Part shown: one piece after another, positions 6,914 to 14,505 of the stretch
Layout: each line of letters starts with the position of its first letter
How positions within the stretch are numbered: position 1 is the first letter of the stretch
Source of the DNA: Veillonella sp.
GTDB lineage: Bacteria; Bacillota; Negativicutes; Veillonellales; Veillonellaceae
Length of the DNA stretch: 20,183 nucleotides
Assembly: GCF_018364065.1 (NCBI RefSeq)
Contig: NZ_JAGZMO010000012.1
Coordinates: 1-20,183, forward strand
Direction: 5' to 3'
Position numbers and translations under genes: made by a program
The notes under the pieces: generated by a model
Told to the model about the DNA's origin: nothing
Seen by the model: the letters and a program-made list of their open reading frames with translations, nothing else
The model's database searches: none

Positions 6914-7621
6914 ATGAAACTATATTATTTAGACCACAGTGGTTTTATGTTAGAGACAGCCGAACGTAATTATGTGTTCGATTATTATAGAGATCCCGCA
7001 GGTGTAGTGAAGCAGGCGGCGCAGGCAGGCAAGGAACTTTGGTTCTTTGTAACTCATGCGCACGGTGATCATTATGTACCTGAAATTTTGAATTTTAACG
7101 CACCTTCCACGCGCTATATCGTTCATACGGACGTACCTCACAGCCAAATGCCGGCAGATCGTACGACTGTTATGGCCGTAGGTGACGAAGCAAAGTTGGC
7201 GGATGTGCCTGTGAAAATGTACGGTTCTACTGATGCGGGCGGATCGTTCTGGCTCAAAATCGGCGATGCGCGCATTTTCCACGCCGGTGATTTGAACTGG
7301 TGGCATTGGTTAGGCGATACGGAAGAAAATAATCGTGAAGCCAAAGGTTTCATGGAGACAGAATTTGCCCGTGCAGCCGGTATGGATGTAGATGTGTTGA
7401 TGTTCCCTATCGATAACCGCCTCGAAGCGGCGCAGGAATGGGGCATTATTGAATTCCTTAAAGTAGTAAAAATGCCGAAACTTTTGGTGGCTATGCATTT
7501 AAACGGACCTGCATGGACACCGAGCGCCAAGTTCCAATCGCTTTATGAAACATTGCCTAACTGGGTGCCTACTCAAAATGGAGACAGCATCGATTTGGGT
7601 ACCTATGGCGTGGCTGAGTAA
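6914..7621 (+). CDS. Metallo-beta-lactamase-fold hydrolase
   Basis: 235 residues, cytoplasmic, first gene of a three-gene operon. The start ATG at 6914 follows AGGTGATC, a perfect match to the 16S anti-Shine-Dalgarno tail; GTG at 6905 would overlap that site. The zinc-binding motif HxHxDH is complete (H48, H50, D52, H53), with further ligands H123 and D126 in FHAGD and a final H195 in AMHLNG. The short length and N-terminal YLDHSGFMLET resemble the UlaG-like/Zn-dependent hydrolase branch, which opens lactones or cleaves phosphodiesters. The substrate cannot be told from sequence. DUF445 genes follow after 23 bases. Confidence 0.85.
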   Translation: MKLYYLDHSGFMLETAERNYVFDYYRDPAGVVKQAAQAGKELWFFVTHAHGDHYVPEILNFNAPSTRYIVHTDVPHSQMPADRTTVMAVGDEAKLADVPVKMYGSTDAGGSFWLKIGDARIFHAGDLNWWHWLGDTEENNREAKGFMETEFARAAGMDVDVLMFPIDNRLEAAQEWGIIEFLKVVKMPKLLVAMHLNGPAWTPSAKFQSLYETLPNWVPTQNGDSIDLGTYGVAE

Positions 7622-7644
7622 TAGTTGCTTAGGAAGGAATTTGC

Positions 7645-8880
7645 ATGACCCAGCGTAAAACATTTCCAATAGCAACGACCTTGTTGTTGGTAATGATGAT
7701 TATATTTTTACTGGTATACCCGTTTCGCGCCAATCCGTGGTTCGGATTTTTAACGCACGTGAGCGGAGCAGCCATGATCGGCGGCCTGGCGGACTGGTAT
7801 GCCGTAACGGCCTTGTTCAGCAAGCCTTTGGGAATTTCTTATAAAACGGCGCTCATACCGCGCAGTAAGGCCCGGCTTGTAGAAACGGCCCGCTACATGA
7901 TGGTGGAAGAGTTGTTGCGCGTGCCCCACATGTACAGCGTTATAAAGAAAGAACAATTTTTAAAACGCATGCTCACCTATTTCTTGGGTGCAGAAGGTCG
8001 CACGCAGATTAAGAACTTCCTGGCGGAAGTGGGTGGCCAGATGGCGCATCAGTTTGATGCGGAGCCTATTAAAAAGGAAATTACAGAAGCCATTAAAACC
8101 GGTGTGCGTCACTGGAAGGTGGCGCCTCTCATCGTGCGCTTCGGCCATCTTATGATGAGCCGGCAGACCGCAGAAGTGTTATGGCTCTATATAAACCGCA
8201 TGATGCAGCGATTGCTTGGCTCAAACGGTATCCGACCTTATTTGGTGGGCATCGTGGCGTCCATGATGAATCGCTATGCGGAAAATTCATTTTGGCGTGA
8301 GTTAGCTTTAGCGCTTGGGAGCGATTCGTTTTCGCCGGAACAGGTGGCAGAATTGGTGCAGCGTAAAGGCGTACAGTTTTTACAAACACAGGAATCATTG
8401 CAATCCGCTATGGGGCAGTATGTGTACAATAAGGCCTTGTGGTTCCTCTCGGAATTGGAACGCAATGTGGAATGGCAGCAGCATATTGAGTCTGTGAAAA
8501 ATCGCTGGTTAACGGAGATTTTAGAAGACGTGGAACTGGGGAATCGGGAAGTGACCTGGGATGGCCTGGTAACTCGCGTGCAGGAAGAAACGGAACAATA
8601 TGCATTGAAGCTGTTAAATGATAAAGTGCGTTTACAGACGTTGGAACGAGGCCTGTTGTATCAGTCCGTACCATTGCTGCGCAAACTCAGACCATTCGTG
8701 GACACTTCGGTAGTGCGTGAGTTGAACGCCTATTCACCGGAGTCGTTGTCGAAGATTATTAAAGGAAAACTGTATCATGATTTGCAGATGATACGTATTA
8801 ACGGTTCCATGGTGGGAGCCGTGTTGGGCGGACTGTTCTATGTGGCAGCCTATGTGATTCGAGGAGGACTGGCATTATGA
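7645..8880 (+). CDS. DUF445 family membrane protein (first of two)
   Basis: 411 residues. The ATG follows AGGAAGGAA by 7 bases. A membrane segment lies near residues 8-26, followed by the DUF445 hallmark GGLADWYAVTALFSKPLG and TALIPRSK (about residues 49-75). A long helical middle region follows, then a C-terminal MIRINGSMVGAVLGGL block entering a last membrane segment. The family (YheB in Bacillus and YjiN in E. coli are members) has no firmly known function. Both ends are membrane-associated, with a soluble helical part between. It overlaps the next gene by four bases (ATGA), so the two are translationally coupled and may form a heteromer. Confidence 0.9.
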   Translation: MTQRKTFPIATTLLLVMMIIFLLVYPFRANPWFGFLTHVSGAAMIGGLADWYAVTALFSKPLGISYKTALIPRSKARLVETARYMMVEELLRVPHMYSVIKKEQFLKRMLTYFLGAEGRTQIKNFLAEVGGQMAHQFDAEPIKKEITEAIKTGVRHWKVAPLIVRFGHLMMSRQTAEVLWLYINRMMQRLLGSNGIRPYLVGIVASMMNRYAENSFWRELALALGSDSFSPEQVAELVQRKGVQFLQTQESLQSAMGQYVYNKALWFLSELERNVEWQQHIESVKNRWLTEILEDVELGNREVTWDGLVTRVQEETEQYALKLLNDKVRLQTLERGLLYQSVPLLRKLRPFVDTSVVRELNAYSPESLSKIIKGKLYHDLQMIRINGSMVGAVLGGLFYVAAYVIRGGLAL

Positions 8881-10187
8881 TTGGCGGCGTATCCTATCGC
8901 GTTTGGGCGAATCGAATATTAGCCTTGTCAGCCTTTTTATACGGACTGGTGTTTATCGGTCAGTTCTTTATTACCGCCGTCTGGTATGATGCGCTGTATT
9001 GGCTCATTCAGTCGGCCCTCATCGGGAGTATTGCGGACTGGTTTGCCGTAACCGCGCTGTTTCGAAAGCCCTTGGGTTTTCCTTATCATACGGCTTTGAT
9101 TCCACGGAACAAGGAGCGCATGATCTCCGGGTTGGTTCACTTAATTGAAACACGGCTGCTCACCTATGAGCAATGTGAAAAAGCGTTGAAAAATATTCGC
9201 TTTGTGCCTTATTTGAACAGCTACATTGTGAGTGAGCGGGGCCGTCAGTATTTGCGGCGCGCCTTGCGCAGTGTGCTTCATTTGTTGTGGCACAGCCGCA
9301 GCGAAGCGCAGTGGGCCGAATGGGGCGGTAAGGAATTAAAAAACTTTCTGCACAAACAGGCCATTACGGGACCAATCCAGCAGTTCCTTACGGATGTGGT
9401 GAGGAATAACAAGCACGAAGCTATCGTTATTCGCGCCATTATTGTATTGCAGGCTGCACTGGATAAACCGCAGGTTCTGCAGTGGTTAACTAATACCATT
9501 GACAGTGAGATTCAGGCGCGGAAGAGCAATTTGTTATCTGCTCTTGTTATCAGTGTGTCTGAAGCGACGGATATTATCAACGCCCGCGACATGGCGATGG
9601 CTATGCTTCGCGAGCTGTACATGGTATTGGAGCGTTGGAAACGGCCGGGCAGTACGGAGCGACTTGTGTGGATGAAGCAATGGCTGACGCCGTTGCAGGA
9701 ACTGGCTTATAACAGCACGGTCACCAAAACGGTTGACGAGACTTGGCAGGAATGGATTGACCATCAGGACTGGCAGTCTATTTTGCTGACGTACGTGTGC
9801 CCTTATGTACACAATATTATTCATATGGCTGATGCGAACGACAGCTTTGAAGAGGAGACGCCGGTAACAGTGCTGGAGAAATCCCTTCAAGAATTGTGGC
9901 GCGTTTATATCAGTCGTCCTGAAGTGGCACAAAAAGTGGAAGACATGTGCCAACACATGGCGAAGTATCTTTTGGTGCGCAGCCATGCCATGCTCGGCGT
10001 CGTAGTGCGCCAGGTATTGGGCGCTTTGAGCACAGAAAAGTTCATCTACTTCATCGAATCTAAAATCGAAGACGATTTGAGTTGGATTCGTATTAACGGT
10101 GCCCTCGTAGGTGCCGTATGCGGCTTGGGAGCCTGGAGCTTCCAGCACTTTGTGTATGAACCGCTACTTGCCCTTTGGGGATTATAA
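8877..10187 (+). CDS. DUF445 family membrane protein (second of two)
   Basis: 436 residues, a diverged paralog of the preceding gene with the same plan. It has an N-terminal membrane segment, IGSIADWFAVTALFRKPLG, TALIPRNK, a long helical middle, and WIRINGALVGAVCGLGAW before a final hydrophobic stretch. The ATG lies inside the stop of the upstream gene (ATGA), and the sequence GAGGA sits just before it. The ends are well conserved between the pair while the middle is hardly alignable by eye, which suggests distinct partners or a heterodimer. TAA is doubled (TAATAA). Function unknown. Confidence 0.9.
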   Translation: MIGGVSYRVWANRILALSAFLYGLVFIGQFFITAVWYDALYWLIQSALIGSIADWFAVTALFRKPLGFPYHTALIPRNKERMISGLVHLIETRLLTYEQCEKALKNIRFVPYLNSYIVSERGRQYLRRALRSVLHLLWHSRSEAQWAEWGGKELKNFLHKQAITGPIQQFLTDVVRNNKHEAIVIRAIIVLQAALDKPQVLQWLTNTIDSEIQARKSNLLSALVISVSEATDIINARDMAMAMLRELYMVLERWKRPGSTERLVWMKQWLTPLQELAYNSTVTKTVDETWQEWIDHQDWQSILLTYVCPYVHNIIHMADANDSFEEETPVTVLEKSLQELWRVYISRPEVAQKVEDMCQHMAKYLLVRSHAMLGVVVRQVLGALSTEKFIYFIESKIEDDLSWIRINGALVGAVCGLGAWSFQHFVYEPLLALWGL

Positions 10188-10189
10188 TA

Positions 10190-10260
10190 AAAAAACTGCA
10201 TGCCTTCACGGTGATACCGATAGTACTATCGGATCTATACCGCGAGGCGTGCAGTTTTTT
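10190..10260. terminator. Bidirectional terminator between convergent DUF445 and bioB
   Basis: AAAAAACTGCATGCCT pairs with AGGCGTGCAGTTTTTT (one wobble), giving a U-tract on both strands. Inside the arm is a perfect 16-base palindrome, CCGATAGTACTATCGG (10217-10232), extended outward by CGGT/ACCG pairing. It serves the DUF445 operon on the plus strand and bioB on the minus strand. Confidence 0.9.
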
Positions 10261-10318
10261 GTTCGCATTTTTATAAATTTATATGATTATGTTTTACAGC
10301 TTTGTTTTCAAACAATCA

Positions 10319-11419
10319 TTACATAGATACTTGAGGTTGTGTACGTTGAAGTTTCAAGTCGTCAATCATTTTCAGATCTTCTTGTGGAGAACGACCGCCG
10401 GTGGTTAAGTAACCGCCTACCATGATACCGTTCAAGCCGCCTGCCAATGCAAGAGCCTGTAAGTCGCGAAGGTTAACTTCACGGCCGCCGGCTGTACGGA
10501 TTTGGGCAGTTGGTAAGATGAAACGGAATGTGGCAAAGGTGCGCAAGATTTCCAGTGCATCCAAAGGCTTGTTGTGTTCGAACGGAGTCCCTTTAATAGG
10601 ATTTAAAATGTTGAGCGGTACAGAATCGATGCCCAAACGTTTTAATTCGAACGCCATTTCAACACGCTGTTCCAAGGTTTCGTTCAAACCGAAAATACCG
10701 CCGGAGCAGACGCGGATGCCTGCTTTTTGTGCATTGGAGATGGTGCTCATTTTGTCTTCGAAGTTATGGGTGCTGCAGATGTTAGGGAAATGACTTGGCG
10801 CCGTTTCAATATTGGAATGATAACGGGTAACGCCCACTTCTTTTAACTTCAACGCCTGTTCGTAGGTTAAAAGACCGAGGGAACAGCATACTTCTAAGCC
10901 TGTTTCGTTGTGGATTTCACGGAGCGCTTCGAGAATTTGATCGAATTCTTGCGGATTGCTCGTGTTACGACCGCTTGTAACGATGGAGAAGCGGATGGCA
11001 CCGGCTTCTTTAGCCTTTTTGGCGTGATCCACAATATCTTTGGTACTCATGAACGGATATACAGTAACGCCTGTTTCGTGATGGGCCGATTGAGCACAGA
11101 ACTTGCAGTTTTCCGGACATTTACCGGAGCGGGCATTTACGATGGCGCATAAATCGACTTCATCGCCGTTGAATTTCTGACGAATTTTATCGGCCATGGC
11201 GAGTAATACCATGGTGTCTTCGTCGGACACGTGGATGAGTTCCTCAGCCTGTTCCTGCGTGATGGAACCGCCGTTTAACACCTGATCGGCATAGTCGATA
11301 ATTTCTTTATAGCCGATTTGCTTTACCGATTTTGTTGCGGCAGTCTGCGCATGGGCAGTTTGCATGTTGTCAGTGTTGGCAGTGGCAGCACTGAATTGAG
11401 CTTGTGAATTTGTTTCCAT
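10319..11419 (-). CDS. bioB: Biotin synthase
   Basis: 366 residues on the minus strand. A radical SAM enzyme that inserts sulfur into dethiobiotin, the last step of biotin synthesis. The 4Fe-4S ligands are C101, C105 and C108 in CPENCKFCAQS. Other BioB landmarks are YHSNIETAP, CSGGIFGLNET, LNILNPIKGTP and the arginine of QIRTAGGREV. The start is the ATG at 11419, preceded by GAGGTG at 7 bases; upstream in-frame codons lack such a site. Compared with usual BioB it carries an extra N-terminal stretch of about 30 residues rich in Ala, Thr and Gln. No other biotin genes are nearby. It is transcribed divergently from the MocR gene and has a BirA-like operator on its promoter. Confidence 0.96.
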   Translation of the reverse strand: METNSQAQFSAATANTDNMQTAHAQTAATKSVKQIGYKEIIDYADQVLNGGSITQEQAEELIHVSDEDTMVLLAMADKIRQKFNGDEVDLCAIVNARSGKCPENCKFCAQSAHHETGVTVYPFMSTKDIVDHAKKAKEAGAIRFSIVTSGRNTSNPQEFDQILEALREIHNETGLEVCCSLGLLTYEQALKLKEVGVTRYHSNIETAPSHFPNICSTHNFEDKMSTISNAQKAGIRVCSGGIFGLNETLEQRVEMAFELKRLGIDSVPLNILNPIKGTPFEHNKPLDALEILRTFATFRFILPTAQIRTAGGREVNLRDLQALALAGGLNGIMVGGYLTTGGRSPQEDLKMIDDLKLQRTQPQVSM

Positions 11420-11509
11420 GAACTTACACCTCATTAATTGCATTTCGAAGAATGCATAGTTGAATATACCTAGTGAGTTTTATTTATCATTTAGAACCTT
11501 ACTTTGATT

Positions 11510-11538
11510 ATTATAGAAGGATACAAGTTTATAGTCAA
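11510..11538 (-). promoter_or_regulatory. bioB promoter
   Basis: On the minus strand, TTGACT, a 17-base spacer and a perfect TATAAT. The -35 box is at 11533-11538 and the -10 at 11510-11515 in plus coordinates. The leader to the ATG is about 85 bases. The -35 is covered by the inverted repeat described next. Confidence 0.85.
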
Positions 11539-11565
11539 CCTTTAAAAATTAACAAGTTGACAATA
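11530..11565. promoter_or_regulatory. BirA-like operator over the bioB -35 box
   Basis: TATAGTCAAC (11530-11539), a 16-base spacer, and GTTGACAATA (11556-11565) form an inverted repeat matching at 9 of 10 positions. This is the architecture of BirA operators in Firmicutes, as I recall them: TTGTTAAC and GTTAACAA arms about 16 bases apart. One arm overlaps the bioB -35 hexamer, so binding would block transcription when biotin is plentiful. No birA gene is in the window. Confidence 0.65.
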
Positions 11566-11689
11566 GAGAGCTTGTAGCCCCATGGAGTTAACAATAAGTG
11601 GTTTTATAGCACGTTGAAGTTAACAATACGAAGCGGTGTAATGCTTCAGAGTTAACAATAGAAAAATCGCCTGTCCGATTTCAACAATA
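11555..11689. repeat. Array of AGTTAACAATA motifs spaced about 32 bp apart
   Basis: The 11-mer occurs at 11555 (AGTTGACAATA), 11586, 11618 and 11650 (three exact AGTTAACAATA), with a weaker copy at 11679 (TTTCAACAATA). Steps are 31, 32, 32 and 29 bases, close to three helical turns, so all sites face the same side of the DNA. The sequence between copies is only faintly similar. The first copy is also the right arm of the bioB operator. The array runs from bioB toward the MocR promoter and is probably a multi-site operator. Confidence 0.7.
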
Positions 11690-11746
11690 AATTGTTTCCT
11701 GATAAATGTTTTGTATGATTAATTAATGTATAAAGGTTGGCGCCTG

Positions 11747-11755
11747 TGATACAAT
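11747..11755 (+). promoter_or_regulatory. Probable promoter of the MocR gene
   Basis: TGA directly followed by TACAAT (11750-11755), an extended -10; the -35 region (TGTATA at 11727) is poor. The predicted start near 11762 leaves about 33 bases of leader. It lies about 60 bases downstream of the last motif of the array. Confidence 0.45.
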
Positions 11756-11794
11756 AAATATAGTTTAGTTCGTATATTTTTTAGGGAGGCACGT

Positions 11795-13237
11795 ATGTTA
11801 GTATTGGATCGTCAGAGCGGAGTTCCTCTGTATGAACAAATTTATACGTATATAAAATCTAACATTGAGTCCGGTAATTTTACGGCCGGTACGCGCTTGC
11901 CTTCCGTGCGGGCTCTGGCCGGTGAAATCGGGGTCAGCAAAATTACGGTAGAACAGGCCTATGTGCAGTTGGCGGCGGAAGGATACTTAAAAGCGCATGA
12001 CCGGGCGCCTTATGAAGTGCTGGACATTCCCGTTTTGACCGACTCGGTGCAGCCGGTATTGGAGACGGATCATAGCAACTTGATTCATTCGGGACGGACT
12101 GAGGCTAAGCAAACCGGTTCCGGAGCGAATAGACCGGTTCAACAATCAGAACCGGCGGTGCGTTATAATTTTGCTACCGGTGCGATGGATCCAGAAGGTT
12201 TTGACTACAGCCGTTGGAAACGGTATATCGGGTATGTGCTTCGCAATCCGGAACGCCTTATGGCCTATGGCGATCCGCAAGGTGAATTGGAGTTGCGCCA
12301 GGCTTTGCAAGGCTATTTGAGCGCGGCCCGCGGTGTAACGGCACGGAGTGAATTTACGTTAATCGGCAGCGGCACGCAGTCCATGGCCATTGCCATTGCT
12401 TCCATTTTAAAACGGGCAGGATTAACGACAATCGGTGTCGAAGTGGAAGCGTTGAGCGGTATTAAAACAATTTTTGAAGACTTCGGATTCACCGTCGTTG
12501 AAATTGCTCAGCGTGGTGATGATTTATTTGATATACTAGATAAGATGAAGGTGGAAGCCGTATACTGCACGCCGTCACATTGTGACCGCAGCGGCAGTGT
12601 AATGACCGCGGCCAGACGGAAGGAACTTCTCCAGTGGGCCGCCAAACCGGGGCGCTATATCATTGAGGATGATTACGATAGTGAATTGCGCTATTACGGA
12701 CGCCCGATCAGTTCCCTTCAGGGAATGAACGGTGCGGACTGCGTTATCTATGTGGGGACGCCGTCAAAGGTATTACCACCATCTATACGTTTGAGCTATA
12801 TGGTATTGCCACCGGTATTATGGGACGCTTTTGTGCGGTACCGCAGGTCTTATCGGCAAAGTGCCAGTGTGATGGAACAACTCGTGTGGGCACGTTTTAT
12901 TGCGGCCGGCGAATGGTCCAAACAAATCAGACGTTTACGAAAACACTATTCCGATAAGAGTAAGTACATGGTAATGAATCTGGAGCGGGAATTCGGCTCC
13001 GGCATTACGGTGAAAGCGCCGGAGGGCGGCGTGTACATCAGTCTTATCGTACATACAAAGGCGACGGCTGCCGAACTGGCGGTGCTTGCCAAAGAGGGCG
13101 GCTGCGATGTGCGCCGCGGTGTGGATAGACCGGGCGAGGGCGTACAATGCCTGCTGTCCTTCAGTGCTATTCCCACGAAACAGTTAGAGAAAGCAATTAA
13201 ACAATTAGGTAAGGCTTGGAAAGGAATTATTTTATGA
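11795..13237 (+). CDS. MocR-type transcriptional regulator (GntR HTH plus aminotransferase domain)
   Basis: 480 residues. ATG after AGGGAGG. Residues 10-78 form a GntR-type winged helix (LYEQIYTYIKSNI, RLPSVRALAGEIGVSKITVEQAY). Residues about 115-480 form a fold-type I aminotransferase domain, with D292/D293 and Y294 in IEDDYDSE and the likely PLP lysine K325 in GTPSKVLPPSIRLSY. The usual motif is GTFSK, so the Phe-to-Pro change is a small oddity. MocR proteins use PLP or its amino adducts as effectors (GabR and PdxR are examples) and often control divergent or nearby genes and themselves. Its stop overlaps the start of the yhaO-like gene (ATGA), so it heads a three-gene operon. The target is unknown; the adjacent repeat array is a candidate. 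Confidence 0.93.
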   Translation: MLVLDRQSGVPLYEQIYTYIKSNIESGNFTAGTRLPSVRALAGEIGVSKITVEQAYVQLAAEGYLKAHDRAPYEVLDIPVLTDSVQPVLETDHSNLIHSGRTEAKQTGSGANRPVQQSEPAVRYNFATGAMDPEGFDYSRWKRYIGYVLRNPERLMAYGDPQGELELRQALQGYLSAARGVTARSEFTLIGSGTQSMAIAIASILKRAGLTTIGVEVEALSGIKTIFEDFGFTVVEIAQRGDDLFDILDKMKVEAVYCTPSHCDRSGSVMTAARRKELLQWAAKPGRYIIEDDYDSELRYYGRPISSLQGMNGADCVIYVGTPSKVLPPSIRLSYMVLPPVLWDAFVRYRRSYRQSASVMEQLVWARFIAAGEWSKQIRRLRKHYSDKSKYMVMNLEREFGSGITVKAPEGGVYISLIVHTKATAAELAVLAKEGGCDVRRGVDRPGEGVQCLLSFSAIPTKQLEKAIKQLGKAWKGIIL

Positions 13238-14505
13238 TTCAACCATTTCGTTTTCTGCAATGTGGAGACCTTCACCTGGGGACGCCGTTTAAATACTTGA
13301 AGTCCTTGGGGAAACAAGTGGATGAATTTGCCAACCGCGCTACATATCGCTCCTTTGAAGCCATTATAGATTTGGCCTTGGAAGAGCGGGTGCATGGCGT
13401 CATCATTACAGGGGATATTTACGACAGTGAAACTCATAACCTGGAAGCGCAGGTGCGCTTTGCCCATGAGTGCGAGCGACTGCGGGTGCAACATATTCCG
13501 GTGTTTATGGTACAGGGAAATCACGATCCGGCGGAAAGCTGGGCTGCTCATATGGAGCTGCCTTCCAATGTGCATGTTTTTTCCGCGGACCGGGGCGAGC
13601 GCATGCCGCTTATTGTGCATGGCAAAACTGTGGCCTATATATACGGCATCAGTACGTCCTATGAAAATCGGGATACAGATGTAAGTGCGCATTTGCAAGC
13701 TGAAAAAGGAGATCCTTTTTCCATCGGCGTATTTCACGGCACCGTAGGCTCTTCAGAACAACATGAGCCGGTAGGTCCATGTAAACTGGCCAATTTAGTA
13801 AACGGAACGATGGATTACTGGGCGATTGGTCATATTCATAAACGCCAGGTGTTACATGAAAAGCCCTATGTAGTGTATTCAGGAAATACGCAGGGACTGG
13901 ATCGCAAAGAGTCCGGCCCGAAAGGCTGCTATATCGTTGATGTAGACGGCCGCGGTGATGTAACACTTACATTCCATGAAACGAATGCGGTGCGTTTTGA
14001 AGATGTGGAAATCGATATTACAAAGTTGACTTCGCAAAATGAAATCATGGAAATGATTCGCCATAAGAAGGAAATGTTGCGCAAACTGAAGTTGCCGGTG
14101 TTGGCTAATCTGGTAATTACCGGACGGGGTCCGCTATATGACTTGTGCAGTAATGAAGATGTGCAGGAAACGTGGCTGGCCATGAGCGGCGAGGAAGAGC
14201 AGAACAAGTTTGCCTTCGTGCTGCCGTACCGCATTACGAATCAGGCTGCCCCGTTAGAAAATCTGGAAGCCTGGCGTGAGCGTGGCGACATGGTGGGCGA
14301 TTATTTGCGAAGTTACGATACAGTGGCCGCGTTACCGGGTGAAGATATGCTTGAGGAAGTGCGCCGCATTGTAGAGGAACGGCCGGAAATTAAACGGTTA
14401 GGCTTATATAAATCATTGTTGACAGATGAAGTGTTAAGGGAAGCGATGCACCGCGCTGAAATGGATGGCGCACGTTGCTTGATAGGAGATACGGATGAGG
14501 ATTAA
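13234..14505 (+). CDS. yhaO: SbcD/Mre11-like DNA repair nuclease, YhaO family
   Basis: 423 residues, cytoplasmic. The ATG at 13234 overlaps the MocR stop and follows AAGGA at 8 bases. The Mre11-type phosphoesterase motifs are complete and in order: D12 and H14 (GDLHLG), D61 (GDIYD), N96, H97 and D98 (GNHD), H168 (VFHG), H200 and H202 (GHIHK), then YSGN. This family cuts DNA ends and hairpins with two Mn ions, working with an SMC-like ATPase; here the ATPase gene follows with an 11-base overlap. The length agrees with Bacillus YhaO rather than classical SbcD, and the C-terminal part (after about residue 270) is the family-specific capping and coupling region. Nuclease activity is inferred from family. 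Confidence 0.92.
   Translation: MIQPFRFLQCGDLHLGTPFKYLKSLGKQVDEFANRATYRSFEAIIDLALEERVHGVIITGDIYDSETHNLEAQVRFAHECERLRVQHIPVFMVQGNHDPAESWAAHMELPSNVHVFSADRGERMPLIVHGKTVAYIYGISTSYENRDTDVSAHLQAEKGDPFSIGVFHGTVGSSEQHEPVGPCKLANLVNGTMDYWAIGHIHKRQVLHEKPYVVYSGNTQGLDRKESGPKGCYIVDVDGRGDVTLTFHETNAVRFEDVEIDITKLTSQNEIMEMIRHKKEMLRKLKLPVLANLVITGRGPLYDLCSNEDVQETWLAMSGEEEQNKFAFVLPYRITNQAAPLENLEAWRERGDMVGDYLRSYDTVAALPGEDMLEEVRRIVEERPEIKRLGLYKSLLTDEVLREAMHRAEMDGARCLIGDTDED

Noticed and set aside
9534..10148. 204-residue antisense frame
   Set aside because: It lies wholly inside the second DUF445 gene, has no family features, and the plus-strand frame is clearly conserved.
11555..11689. CRISPR-like array (repeat about every 32 bases)
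   Set aside because: The constant part is only 11 bases, the last copies are degenerate, no cas genes are near, and the spacing fits helical phasing of operators better.
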